From Prauserella_A sp040645195 (GTDB lineage: Bacteria; Actinomycetota; Actinomycetes; Mycobacteriales; Pseudonocardiaceae), in NCBI RefSeq assembly GCF_040645195.1, contig NZ_JBEYXW010000002.1, positions 248,001-312,000 on the forward strand: a stretch of DNA of 64,000 nucleotides, in the 5' to 3' direction. A program made the position numbers and the translations under genes. How positions within the stretch are numbered: the stretch's first letter is position 1; each line of letters begins with the position of its first letter. Below the pieces are notes generated by a model, which was given only the letters and a program-made list of their open reading frames with translations, was not told the origin of the DNA and did no database searches. Shown here piece after piece: positions 16,546 to 25,277 of the stretch.

Positions 16546-18665
16546 TCGCCGCGGCGCTCGACCGGCTGCGTGCGGCCGATCCCGGCCTGGTCCGCATCCG
16601 GCTGGCCACCGCGGCCGTGCTGAGCATCATGCTGGCGGGCGCGGTGCTGGTGCCCTCCGGTATGGCGCTGAGCGGCGTGCTCATCGGGGCGATCGGGGCG
16701 ATGCTGGCCACCTTCAGCGTCAATGACCCCACACCGCCACAGCAGGCGGTGACACTCGCGCTCGGCTTCCTGACCGGCGCCGTCTCGCTGACGGCAGCGA
16801 GCCTCGGGCAGGCCGCTCCCCCGCTCGACAGTGTCGTCTTCGTGCTGCTGATCTTCGTCGCCGTGTACGCGCAGCGGTTCGGTCCACGCGGGACCGCGCT
16901 CGGCTCGCTGGCGTTCTTCCTCTTCTTCTTCGCGATGTTCCTGCAAACCCGCATTGGTCAGGTGCCGGTGCTGCTCGCCGCGCTCGCAACGGGGCTCGCC
17001 GCCAATGCGGTCGTGCGGTTCCTGCTGCTGCCTCGCAGGTCCGAACGCGAGCTCCTGAGCGTGCGCAAAGCGTTCCGCGCACGGCTGGGTGCGGTGATCA
17101 AGGCCGCGATCGGCTACCTCGCTTCCGGCGGCACGGCACGTGCTGAGCGGAGCCTGCGCCGGGCGAACGCCCAGCTCCACGAATGCGTGCTGCTGATCGA
17201 GGACATGGCAGGGGATGTGCTCGACGCTCCCGCGGCCGCGCTCCTGGGCAGGCGGGCGATCGAGGTCGAGCTCGCCGTGCAGTGGCTGGCGATCACCACC
17301 GTCCGCACGAGTGCCGAGCCGCTGGACCCGGCGATACGGGAGGAGCTGATCGGGCGGCTGCGCCGGTTCCACTCGCTCATCGAACGTGACCCCCGTGAGC
17401 TGCCGGTGATCAGTGAGACCGACGAGTTCAGCAGGGTGCTCGTCGCTGGCAGCCGCCTCAGCGATCACCCCCGGCCGGGCGACGAGCTGCGCCGCGCCAT
17501 CGCGGAGCTGGCGCTCGCCGACGTCAACGCCCAGCGCATCGCCGAGCACGACTACACGGCTGAGGCGTCGGTACCAGACGAGCCCGAGCCGGCGGCGACG
17601 CCGGTCTTCGTCTACGACAACCGCACCCGCAGCGCGGTCCAGGCGGTGGTGGCGGGCAGCCTCGCCGTCATCGGCGGGGAGCTCGTGTCCCCGCAACGGT
17701 GGTACTGGGCGGTGCTGACGGTGTTCGTCGTGTTCCTCGGCACGGCGAGTGCCGGTGCCACCCTGGTCAAGGGTGCGCGCCGGCTGGGCGGCACCCTGGT
17801 CGGGATCTTCGCGGGCGCGGTGTGTGCTCTGCTGGTCACCGGCAACACCGTGGCGACCGTGGTATTGATCCTCGTGTGCGTGTTCGGCACGACGTTGTTC
17901 GCGCGGGTGTCGCAGACGGCGATGGCGTTCTTCATCACCACGATGCTGGGGCTGCTCTACAGCCTGCTCGGCACGTTCAGCCTCGAAGTGCTCGGTGTGC
18001 GGCTGGCCGAGACGGTGGTGGGCGCGGGGGCGGGGATCCTCGCGGCTGTGGTGATCATGCCGGTGGGGACGCGGGCGGTCATGCTCGACGACGTCGCGAC
18101 GGCACTCGATCGGCTACACGAGTTCAGCACACAGGCCGAGGCGTTGCTCTCGGGCAGGGAGAACGTGAACGTCATCGAGCTGTCCCGGCAGCTCGACCGG
18201 GCGGTGGAGCAGGTGCGCACGACCGTCGAACCACTCACGCACCCGATCAACCTGCGCCACGCCCGCCGCGACTACGGGTGGTACGTGCTGAACACGCTGG
18301 AGGCGATCGCGTTCCGCGCCCGCAACGTGGCCGCCCGTGCGCAGCCGGGCCTACTGGCTCTCGACCACCGGGTGGAAGTGCTGACCGGGCGCATCGTCGG
18401 GAACGTGGACGTGCTGCTGGATGCGGTGCGTGGTGACGCGGGGCGGCCGGGCGATCGGGTGCTCGACCGGAGTATCGGCGATCCGGCCGCCGATACGGCG
18501 GACAGCCCGCTCGCGCGCACCGTGCTGTCGAGCCTCGGGAAGCTGGACGAGGCCGTCATCGCGCTGGGCCGCGCGTTCGGCATCGGCGCTCAATCGGTTC
18601 AGGTGAGGCGACGCACCCGTCCCGCTCCACCTGGGGCCGATAACATCGGCAAATACAAGAACTGA
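16542..18665 (+). CDS. FUSC-family membrane protein (aromatic-acid exporter-like)
   Basis: A 707-residue membrane protein with two hydrophobic blocks, about residues 20-160 and 365-515, separated by a soluble region of about 200 residues and followed by a soluble tail. That duplicated layout is typical of FUSC/YccS/AaeB proteins, which are proposed efflux carriers for aromatic or other organic acids. The second block carries GELVSPQRWYWAVLTVFVVF, a conserved FUSC stretch. GTG at 16542 overlaps the TGA of the GH92 gene by four bases, so translation is probably coupled. A functional link with mannose metabolism is not evident. Confidence 0.88.
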   Translation: MIAAALDRLRAADPGLVRIRLATAAVLSIMLAGAVLVPSGMALSGVLIGAIGAMLATFSVNDPTPPQQAVTLALGFLTGAVSLTAASLGQAAPPLDSVVFVLLIFVAVYAQRFGPRGTALGSLAFFLFFFAMFLQTRIGQVPVLLAALATGLAANAVVRFLLLPRRSERELLSVRKAFRARLGAVIKAAIGYLASGGTARAERSLRRANAQLHECVLLIEDMAGDVLDAPAAALLGRRAIEVELAVQWLAITTVRTSAEPLDPAIREELIGRLRRFHSLIERDPRELPVISETDEFSRVLVAGSRLSDHPRPGDELRRAIAELALADVNAQRIAEHDYTAEASVPDEPEPAATPVFVYDNRTRSAVQAVVAGSLAVIGGELVSPQRWYWAVLTVFVVFLGTASAGATLVKGARRLGGTLVGIFAGAVCALLVTGNTVATVVLILVCVFGTTLFARVSQTAMAFFITTMLGLLYSLLGTFSLEVLGVRLAETVVGAGAGILAAVVIMPVGTRAVMLDDVATALDRLHEFSTQAEALLSGRENVNVIELSRQLDRAVEQVRTTVEPLTHPINLRHARRDYGWYVLNTLEAIAFRARNVAARAQPGLLALDHRVEVLTGRIVGNVDVLLDAVRGDAGRPGDRVLDRSIGDPAADTADSPLARTVLSSLGKLDEAVIALGRAFGIGAQSVQVRRRTRPAPPGADNIGKYKN

Positions 18666-18686
18666 ACCCGTCAGCAGGAGAACGTC

Positions 18687-19676
18687 ATGACCCAGGCCCC
18701 TGTCAACGTCACCGTCACCGGCGCCGCCGGCCAGATCGGCTACGCGCTGCTGTTCCGCATCGCGTCCGGTCAGCTGTTGGGGCAGGACAAGCCGGTGAAG
18801 TTGCGGTTGCTGGAGATCCCGCAGGCGGTGAAGGCGGCTGAGGGCACCGCGCTGGAACTGGAGGACGGCGCGTTCCCGCTGCTGGCCGGTATCGACATCT
18901 TCGACGACGCCAAGCAGGCGTTCGAGGGCGTCAACGTCGCGCTGCTGGTCGGTGCGCGTCCGCGCACGAAGGGCATGGAGCGTGGTGACCTGCTCGAGGC
19001 CAACGGCGGCATCTTCAAGCCGCAGGGTGAGGCGATCAACGCCGGCGCGGCCGACGATGTGAAGATCCTGGTGGTCGGTAACCCCGCCAACACCAACGCG
19101 CTGATCGCCCAGTCGCACGCGCCCGACGTGCCAGCGGAGCGGTTCACCGCGATGACCCGCCTCGACCACAACCGGGCGATCGCGCAGCTGGCGAAGAAGC
19201 TCGGCGTGGCCGTGTCCGAGGTCAAGAAGCTCACCATCTGGGGCAACCACTCCGCGACGCAGTACCCGGACATCTTCCACGCCGAGGTCAACGGGCGGAA
19301 CGCGGCGGAGGCCGTCAACGACCAGGCCTGGCTGGAGGGCGAGTTCATCCCGCGAGTGGCCAAGCGCGGGGCCGAGATCATCGAGGCCCGCGGCGCGTCG
19401 TCGGCGGCCTCGGCGGCGAACGCGGCGATCGACCACATCTACGACTGGGTCAACGGCACCGCTGAGGGCGACTGGGTGTCCATGGGTGTGCCGTCGGACG
19501 GCTCCTACGGCGTGCCGGAAGGCCTGATCTCGTCGTTCCCGGTGACCTGCAAGGGCGGCTCGTACGAGATCGTGCAGGGGCTGGAGATCGACGAGTTCTC
19601 CCGTGGGCGGATCGACGCCTCGGTACGGGAGCTCACCGAGGAGCGCGACGCCGTCAAGCAGCTCGGCCTGATCTGA
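18687..19676 (+). CDS. mdh: Malate dehydrogenase
   Basis: A 329-residue NAD-dependent malate dehydrogenase of the TCA cycle, full length for the actinobacterial/cytosolic type. The Rossmann loop is TGAAGQIGYALLFRIASG (residues 11-28), substrate-binding arginines lie in GARPRTKGMERGDLL, NPANTNA marks the NAD site, and RLDHNRA plus GNHSATQYPD supply the catalytic Asp/His pair (His about 188). The ATG at 18687 follows a CAGGAG box. It stands alone: FUSC upstream is 21 bases away, and a long inverted repeat lies downstream. Confidence 0.97.
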   Translation: MTQAPVNVTVTGAAGQIGYALLFRIASGQLLGQDKPVKLRLLEIPQAVKAAEGTALELEDGAFPLLAGIDIFDDAKQAFEGVNVALLVGARPRTKGMERGDLLEANGGIFKPQGEAINAGAADDVKILVVGNPANTNALIAQSHAPDVPAERFTAMTRLDHNRAIAQLAKKLGVAVSEVKKLTIWGNHSATQYPDIFHAEVNGRNAAEAVNDQAWLEGEFIPRVAKRGAEIIEARGASSAASAANAAIDHIYDWVNGTAEGDWVSMGVPSDGSYGVPEGLISSFPVTCKGGSYEIVQGLEIDEFSRGRIDASVRELTEERDAVKQLGLI

Positions 19677-19692
19677 ACCTGAGTGGATCGTC

Positions 19693-19793
19693 CCCAAGGC
19701 CACCTTGGTTGCAGCTGTCAAACACCGCGACGCGAAGCGTCTCCGTTTGGGTGGTGGTGGGAGACGGGTGGGCGCAACCAAGGTGGCCTTGGG
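19693..19793. repeat. 20-bp inverted repeat after mdh, built from the CCAAGG element
   Basis: Arms 19693-19712 and 19774-19793 are perfect reverse complements (CCCAAGGCCACCTTGGTTGC and its complement) around a 61-base loop. Each arm also contains its own small palindrome, CCAAGG-CCA-CCTTGG. The right arm is followed by GTGCTTTTGG, a short T-run, so it may end mdh transcription. The same core recurs at 13355, which suggests a dispersed repeat family used as a terminator. Confidence 0.75.
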
Positions 19794-19840
19794 TGCTTTT
19801 GGGGCAGCGGTTCGCGACGGGTCCGCGATACACTCAGCCC

Positions 19841-20074
19841 ATGTCCCGACTTGACCGGATCACTTCGAATCCCGGCATCTGTCACGGTCAGCCCGTGATT
19901 CGCGGGATGCGTTATCCGGTCGAGAACCTACTCGAACTGCTCGCGTCCGGTATGAACATCGACGAGATCATCGAGGACTACCCCGACCTGGAACACGACG
20001 ATCTGCTCGCGGCCCTCGAGTTCGGCGCGTTGGCGGCTGGGCAACGCCGAGTGGTACCACTCAACGCCGCGTGA
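19841..20074 (+). CDS. DUF433 antitoxin
   Basis: A 77-residue DUF433 protein: SNPGICHGQPVIRGMRYPVE at residues 9-28 and IIEDYPDLEHDDLLAALEFG later, a winged-helix-like DNA-binding fold related to VapB45-type antitoxins. TACACT (19829-19834) lies six bases before the ATG, so the message is probably leaderless. Its TGA overlaps the GTG of the DUF5615 gene by four bases, as expected for a coupled toxin-antitoxin operon. It would neutralise the toxin and repress the operon. Confidence 0.88.
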   Translation: MSRLDRITSNPGICHGQPVIRGMRYPVENLLELLASGMNIDEIIEDYPDLEHDDLLAALEFGALAAGQRRVVPLNAA

Positions 20075-20442
20075 AGTTTCTCGTTGACGCGCAACTACCA
20101 GCGCGCCTGGCGCGGTTCCTGGCCGCGGCCGGTCACGACTGTATCCACACGACCGCGCTGCCGCACGGGAATCACAGCACCGATGAGGACATAGCCATAC
20201 TGGCGGATGCCGAGGGCCGAGTCGTGGTCTCCAAAGATCGCGACTTCCGCGACAACCATCTACTCCGGGGCACTCCACGTCGGCTGCTGATCGTGGCGAC
20301 CGGCAACATTTCGAACAACGACCTTCTCGCGTTGTTCGAAAAGCATCTCGCCATCATCACCGAGACCTTGTACGAAGCCGATCTCGTAGAACTCGGACCG
20401 CGGCAGATCATCATCCATGCAGACCGCAACAACGAGCGGTGA
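20071..20442 (+). CDS. DUF5615 PIN-like toxin
   Basis: A 123-residue PIN-like ribonuclease of the DUF5615 (Mut7-C/VapC45-related) group. It begins MKFLVDAQLPARLARFLAAA with the first metal-binding Asp, contains STDEDIAILADAEGRVVVSKD (spread over residues 36-56) and RDFRDNHLL, which supply the other acidic residues. The family is expected to cleave RNA. It is translationally coupled to the DUF433 antitoxin through a GTGA overlap. The RNA target is unknown. Confidence 0.87.
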   Translation: MKFLVDAQLPARLARFLAAAGHDCIHTTALPHGNHSTDEDIAILADAEGRVVVSKDRDFRDNHLLRGTPRRLLIVATGNISNNDLLALFEKHLAIITETLYEADLVELGPRQIIIHADRNNER

Positions 20443-20450
20443 GGCCACAG

Positions 20451-22502
20451 TCAGGCGCCGGTGAGCCCGCGGCGCTGGAGCAGCGGTTCGATCTCCGGGT
20501 CGCGGCCGCAGAACGCGCGGAAGGCGGTCATCGAGTCGATGCTTCCGCCGCGGCTGAGCAGCTCGCGGCGGAAGTGGTCGCCGTTGGCCCTGGTCAGCCC
20601 GCCGTTCTCGCGGAACCATTCGACGGTGTCGGCATCGAGCACCTCGCTCCAGATGTAGGAGTAGTAGCCGGCCGAGTAACCGCCGCTGAAAATGTGCGCG
20701 AAGTAGGTGCTGCGGTAGCGCGGCGGCACCGTGGCCAGCGCGATGCCGGCCTTCTCCAGCGCCTCGGCCTCAAAACGCGCCACGTTCTCGATGGCGGCGT
20801 CCGCGCTGAGGGTGTGCCAGGCCAGATCCAGCAACGACGCGGCGAGGTACTCGGTCGTGGCGAAGCCCTCCCCGTACTGACGAGACTCCGCCAGCCGCTG
20901 CGCGAGCCGCGGCGGCAGCGGCTCGCCGGTGCGGTGATGCCTGGCGTAGTTGGCGAGCACCTCCGGCCACAGCGCCCACATCTCGTTGACCTGTGAGGGG
21001 AACTCCACGAAGTCCCTCGGCACGCTGGTACCCGAGAAGGTCGGGTACTCGACGTCGGAGAACAGCCCGTGCAGCGCATGCCCGAACTCGTGGAAGGCCG
21101 TGATGACCTCGTCGTAGGTCAGCAGCGCCGGTTCACCGGCAGGCGGCTTGGCGATGTTGAGGTTGTTCACCACCACCGGCCGCTCACCCAGCAGCCGCGA
21201 CTGGTCGACGTAGGTGTTCATCCACGCACCGCCCCGCTTGGAGTCGCGCGTGTAGTAGTCACCGAGGAACAACCCCAGCGGGGAGCCGTCGGCATCGGCG
21301 ACCTCGAACACCCGCACGTCGGGGTGGTAGACCGGGAGGTCGTGCCGCTCGGTGAAGGTCAGCCCGTAGAGCCGGTTCGCCGCGTAGAAGACACCGTCAC
21401 GCAGGACGCGTTCCAGCTCGAAGTACGGTCGCAGCTCCGCCTCGTCGATGTCGTAGCGCCAGCGGCGCACCCGCTCGGCGTAGTAGGCCCAGTCCCACGG
21501 CTGGAGGTCGAAGTCCGCACCGGAGGCCCTGATCTCCTCCTGCAGCTCCGCCGCGTCGGCCTGTGCGTTGGCGACGGCCACCGGCGCCAACCGCTGCAGC
21601 AGACCGAGCGCCGCGTCGGATGTCCTGGCGGTCTGGTCGTCGATGACGTACGCGGCGTGGTGCTGGTAGCCCAGTAGCGCGGCCCGCTCGGCGCGCAGCG
21701 TCGCGATCCTGGCCAGCACCGCGGCGTTGTCGTGGTCGTTGCCCCGGTTGCCCCTGGCGGTCGATGCCGTGAACACCTGCTCGCGCAGGGCCCGGTGCGC
21801 CAGCGCGGCGAGCGCGGGCTGGCTTGTCGGCAGGCTCAGTTTGATCAGGTACTTTCCGTCCTCACCGCGGGCTGTCGCCGCCTCCGCCGCGGCCGCGATG
21901 GCGTCGTCGGACATCCCGGTCAGCTCGTCGCGTGTGGACACCACGACCGCGAGGTCGTTGGTGTCGGTGAGCAGGTTGTCCTGGAAACGCGTCGACAGTG
22001 AGGACAGCTCCTCGTTCAGCTCCCGCAGCCGCGACTGGCTCGCCTCGGGCAGCCCAGCGCCGGCGCGCTGGAAGTCGAGGTGGTAGCGGCGCAGCAACCA
22101 CGCCGCCTCGGCATCCAGACCGAGCGCGTCGCGCCCCGCGTACAGCTCCTCGATGCGGGCAGCCAGCCGCGGGTTGAGGTGGATGGCGTCGGCGTGGGCG
22201 GCCAGCCGCGGCGCGATTTCGGCGTGCACGCGCTGCAGCGTCTCGTTGGTGTGCGAGCCGATGAGGTTGAAAAACACCGACGAGACGCGGTGCAGCAGCC
22301 GCCCCGACCGTTCGAGCGCCACGATGGTGTTGTCGAACGTCGCCGGTGCAGGGTTGCCCGCGATCGTCCCGACCTCGGCGGCGTGGGCCGCCATCCCTGC
22401 CTCGAACGCGGGGAGGTGGTGCTCGTCACGGATCCGGTCGAACGGAGGCAGGCCGTGCGGCAGCTCGCTCGGGGTGAGCAGTGGGTTGTCCTGTGCTGTC
22501 AC
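20451..22502 (-). CDS. M3 family oligopeptidase/dipeptidyl carboxypeptidase
   Basis: A 683-residue thimet-oligopeptidase-like zinc peptidase. The zinc site is FHEFGHALHG (HExxH, about residues 467-476), with the third ligand expected in the following helix; FASQV-like neighbours and GTSVPRDFVEFPSQVNE are typical of Dcp/PrlC proteins. It degrades short peptides in the cytoplasm. GTG at 22500-22502 lies two bases after the stop of the histidine phosphatase, so it is the last gene of a phosphatase-containing operon on the minus strand. It converges on the toxin gene with eight bases between the stops. Confidence 0.92.
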   Translation of the reverse strand: MTAQDNPLLTPSELPHGLPPFDRIRDEHHLPAFEAGMAAHAAEVGTIAGNPAPATFDNTIVALERSGRLLHRVSSVFFNLIGSHTNETLQRVHAEIAPRLAAHADAIHLNPRLAARIEELYAGRDALGLDAEAAWLLRRYHLDFQRAGAGLPEASQSRLRELNEELSSLSTRFQDNLLTDTNDLAVVVSTRDELTGMSDDAIAAAAEAATARGEDGKYLIKLSLPTSQPALAALAHRALREQVFTASTARGNRGNDHDNAAVLARIATLRAERAALLGYQHHAAYVIDDQTARTSDAALGLLQRLAPVAVANAQADAAELQEEIRASGADFDLQPWDWAYYAERVRRWRYDIDEAELRPYFELERVLRDGVFYAANRLYGLTFTERHDLPVYHPDVRVFEVADADGSPLGLFLGDYYTRDSKRGGAWMNTYVDQSRLLGERPVVVNNLNIAKPPAGEPALLTYDEVITAFHEFGHALHGLFSDVEYPTFSGTSVPRDFVEFPSQVNEMWALWPEVLANYARHHRTGEPLPPRLAQRLAESRQYGEGFATTEYLAASLLDLAWHTLSADAAIENVARFEAEALEKAGIALATVPPRYRSTYFAHIFSGGYSAGYYSYIWSEVLDADTVEWFRENGGLTRANGDHFRRELLSRGGSIDSMTAFRAFCGRDPEIEPLLQRRGLTGA

Positions 22503-22504
22503 GA

Positions 22505-23221
22505 TCAGTCCTTTCGTCCGGTCGAGCCGCCGACCTCGGCATCGGAGGAGAGCTTCGCGGCCCGGCGCCGCCGCTTCGGCTCCGGTTTCGGTGGCACGAT
22601 CCCGGCGAGGTCACTGCTGTGATCGTTCACCCGCAACACGAAGGGCCGGGTCTCGGTGTAGCGGACCACCGACACCGACGCGGGGTCGACGACGATGCGC
22701 TGGAAGCTGTCCAGGTGCTGGCCGAGCGCGTCGGCGAGGACGGATTTGATCACGTCGCCGTGGCTGCACAGCAGCCAGACCGCGCCGTCGCCGTGCTGCG
22801 CCGTGATCGTCGCGTCGTGTTCGCGGACGGCCGCCACCGCGCGGGTCTGCACGTTCGCCAGGCCCTCACCGCCGGGGAAGACCGCCGCGGACGGGTGGGC
22901 CTGCACCACCCGCCACAGCGGTTCCTTCGCCAGCGTCCTGAGCTCGCGGCCCGTCCAGTCGCCGTAGTCCACTTCGGATAGCCGCGGCTCGGTCAGCCGG
23001 TCGAGACCGCGTGCCGTCGCCAGCGGCGCGACCGTCTGCTTGCACCGCAGCAGCGGGGAGGTGACGAGCCCCGCGAGCGGCACACCGCTGAGGCGCTCCA
23101 CCAGCGCCCCGGCCTGTGCCTGCCCCGTCTCGTCGAGCCCGACCCGCGGTGCACGACCGGCCAGCACACCCGAGCCGTTGGCCGTGGAGCGGCCGTGCCG
23201 GAGCAGAATCACAGTTGCCAC
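22505..23221 (-). CDS. Histidine phosphatase family protein (MSMEG_4193-like)
   Basis: A 238-residue phosphoglycerate-mutase-superfamily phosphatase. The catalytic RHG motif is ILLRHGRSTANGSGVLAGR (residues 5-23); a second His lies in WLLCSHGDVIKSVLAD (about 140-155), and LSEVDYGDWTGREL is the usual central motif. In many actinobacteria this gene sits directly before DUF3090 and SCO1664; here it lies between uppP and an M3 peptidase. GTG start at 23219-23221. The substrate is unknown. The last 30 residues are basic and Pro-rich. Confidence 0.9.
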   Translation of the reverse strand: MATVILLRHGRSTANGSGVLAGRAPRVGLDETGQAQAGALVERLSGVPLAGLVTSPLLRCKQTVAPLATARGLDRLTEPRLSEVDYGDWTGRELRTLAKEPLWRVVQAHPSAAVFPGGEGLANVQTRAVAAVREHDATITAQHGDGAVWLLCSHGDVIKSVLADALGQHLDSFQRIVVDPASVSVVRYTETRPFVLRVNDHSSDLAGIVPPKPEPKRRRRAAKLSSDAEVGGSTGRKD

Positions 23222-23243
23222 ACGCTCACCCTACGGGTTGTGG

Positions 23244-24083
23244 TTACGAGCCAGCCGGTCCGGCGTTGGGGTCCAGCACACCGGTGAACACGAGCACGAG
23301 CAGCAGCACACCGAGCACGACACGGTAGATCACGAACGGCAGGAAGCTGTTCTTCTTGATGTAGGCCATCAACCATGCGATCACCAGGTAGCCGACGCCG
23401 AAGGCGACCACGGTCGCCAGGATCGTCGGACCCCACGCCGGTCCTCCGCCGTTCGCGATGTCGGTCAGCTGGTACAGGCCCGACGCCAGCACCGCGGGCA
23501 CGGCGAGCAGGAACGAGTACTCCGCGGCGTCGGCTCGTTTGTAGCCGAGCAGCAGGCCACCGGTGATGGTGCCGCCGGAGCGGGAGACACCGGGGATGAG
23601 CGCGAGTGCCTGGAAGAAGCCGAAGCCGAGCCCATGCCGCACCGTCAGGTGGTCGAGATCCCTGTTCTGCTGGCCGATCCGGTCGGCGAGCAGCAACAAC
23701 AGGCCGAACACGATCAGCATGGTCGCCGTGAGTCGCAGGTCACGGAAGACGTGCTCGATCTGGTCCTGGAACAGCAGGCCGAGTACGGCGATCGGCAACG
23801 AGCCGACGATGATCAGCCAGCCCATCCTGGCGTCCGGATCGGACCGGTACTCCGGTTTGTACAGCGACTGGAACCAGTGCCCGATGACGCGGCCGATCTT
23901 GCGGCTGAAGTAGAGCAGCACGGCCAGCTCGGTGCCGATCTGCGTGACCGCGGTGAACGCGGCACCGGGGTCGTCCCAGCCGGCGAACGCGGCGGTGACC
24001 CGCAGGTGCGCGCTGGAGGAGATGGGCAGGAACTCGGTGAGTCCCTGCACGATGCCAAGGACGAGTGCTTCGAACCAGCCCAT
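23244..24083 (-). CDS. uppP: Undecaprenyl-diphosphatase
   Basis: A 279-residue BacA-type integral membrane phosphatase with about eight helices. The hallmark motifs are QGLTEFLPISSSAHL (residues 13-27) and LIPGVSRSGGTITGG (about 163-177). It dephosphorylates undecaprenyl pyrophosphate to regenerate the lipid carrier of cell-wall synthesis and confers bacitracin tolerance. The ATG at 24081-24083 shares one base with the TGA of the upstream LLM gene (TGATG), which indicates translational coupling; a GTG codon directly before it is an alternative. The phosphatase gene follows 22 bases downstream. Confidence 0.95.
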   Translation of the reverse strand: MGWFEALVLGIVQGLTEFLPISSSAHLRVTAAFAGWDDPGAAFTAVTQIGTELAVLLYFSRKIGRVIGHWFQSLYKPEYRSDPDARMGWLIIVGSLPIAVLGLLFQDQIEHVFRDLRLTATMLIVFGLLLLLADRIGQQNRDLDHLTVRHGLGFGFFQALALIPGVSRSGGTITGGLLLGYKRADAAEYSFLLAVPAVLASGLYQLTDIANGGGPAWGPTILATVVAFGVGYLVIAWLMAYIKKNSFLPFVIYRVVLGVLLLVLVFTGVLDPNAGPAGS

Positions 24084-25129
24084 CACGCGACCCCGGCCAG
24101 CTCGAGCGCGTCGACCGCGGTGCGCAGGGCGGCGCCTGCGCTGTCCGGATCGGGCAGGTACGACGCGACCGTGAGGGTCGTGACCCCGGCCTCGGCGAAC
24201 GCGGTCATGCGCTCCGCGATCCGCTCCTTGGGGCCGAGCAGCGAGGTCGCGTCGATGAACTCGAGTGGCACAGCTGCCATTGCCGCGGCGTAGTCCTTGG
24301 CGAGGTAGTGCCCCTGCACCTCGGCGGCCTCGGCGGCGAAACCCATCCGGCCGGCCAGCTGGTTGTAGAAGTTCTTCTCCTTGCTGCCCATACCGCCGAG
24401 GTAGAGCGCGGCGTAGCCGCGGACCGCGTCGGCGCAGGCTCGCCAGTCCGGGCCCGTCACCAGCGGCACGGTGGGTGCGATGTCGAAACCGTCCAATGTG
24501 CGGCCGGCCTTCTCGGCGCCCGCGCGCACGTGCGCCAGCTGTTCGGCCGCGTGCTCGGGCGAGAAGAACACGGGCAGCCAGCCGTCGGCGATCTCACCGG
24601 TCAGCTCGAGGTTGCGCGGACCGATCGCGGCGAGGTAGGTGGGGATGGATTCCCGCACCGGGTGCACGGTCAGCGCGAGTGCCTTGCCGGGGCCCTCCGG
24701 CAGCGGGAGCTGGAAATGGGTGCCGTCGTAGCGCACCCGCTCGCGGCGCAGCGCCATCCGCACGATGTCGACGTACTCGCGGGTACGGCCGATCGGCGAG
24801 GCGAACCGGACACCGTGCCAGCCTTCGGAGACCTGTGGGCCGGAGACCCCGAGCCCGAGCCGGAACCGGCCACCGGAAAGGGAGTCGAGTGTCGCAGCGG
24901 TCATCGCGGTCGCCGCCGGAGTCCGCGCCGGGATCTGCAGCACCGCGCTGCCGACATCGATCCGTGAGGTCTGCGCGGCAACCCACGCCAGCACCGTCGG
25001 GGCGTCCGAACCGTACGCCTCCGCCGCCCACACCACCGAATAGCCCAGCGTGTCGGCCTGCTTGGCAAGCTCCAGGTTGGACGCATCGTTACCGGCGCCC
25101 CAATATCCGAGATTCAAACCCAATCGCAC
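24083..25129 (-). CDS. LLM-class F420-dependent oxidoreductase
   Basis: A 348-residue TIM-barrel luciferase-like monooxygenase-family protein, starting VRLGLNLGYWGAGNDASNLE. Typical marks are GSAVLQIPARTPAATAMTA (about 70-88), LDSLSGGRFRLGLGVSGPQV and ELTGEIADGWLPVFFSPEH. The LLM F420 class transfers hydride from F420H2 in catabolic or biosynthetic steps. GTG at 25127-25129 begins the conserved domain; the open frame continues upstream without homology. It is the first gene of the LLM-uppP-phosphatase-M3 run and is divergent from the aldo/keto reductase. Confidence 0.9.
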   Translation of the reverse strand: MRLGLNLGYWGAGNDASNLELAKQADTLGYSVVWAAEAYGSDAPTVLAWVAAQTSRIDVGSAVLQIPARTPAATAMTAATLDSLSGGRFRLGLGVSGPQVSEGWHGVRFASPIGRTREYVDIVRMALRRERVRYDGTHFQLPLPEGPGKALALTVHPVRESIPTYLAAIGPRNLELTGEIADGWLPVFFSPEHAAEQLAHVRAGAEKAGRTLDGFDIAPTVPLVTGPDWRACADAVRGYAALYLGGMGSKEKNFYNQLAGRMGFAAEAAEVQGHYLAKDYAAAMAAVPLEFIDATSLLGPKERIAERMTAFAEAGVTTLTVASYLPDPDSAGAALRTAVDALELAGVA

Positions 25130-25277
25130 GGGCTCCGACACTATCGGGCGGTTGATCGCCGTCTCACTCGCCTTGGCCAAGGCCCCGCCAACGAGACGCT
25201 GCGCGTCGCTGTGCCCACCCGTCGCCCGACCACCACCCCCGATCGAGACGCTCCGCACCCCTGTGTTGAATTGGTTC

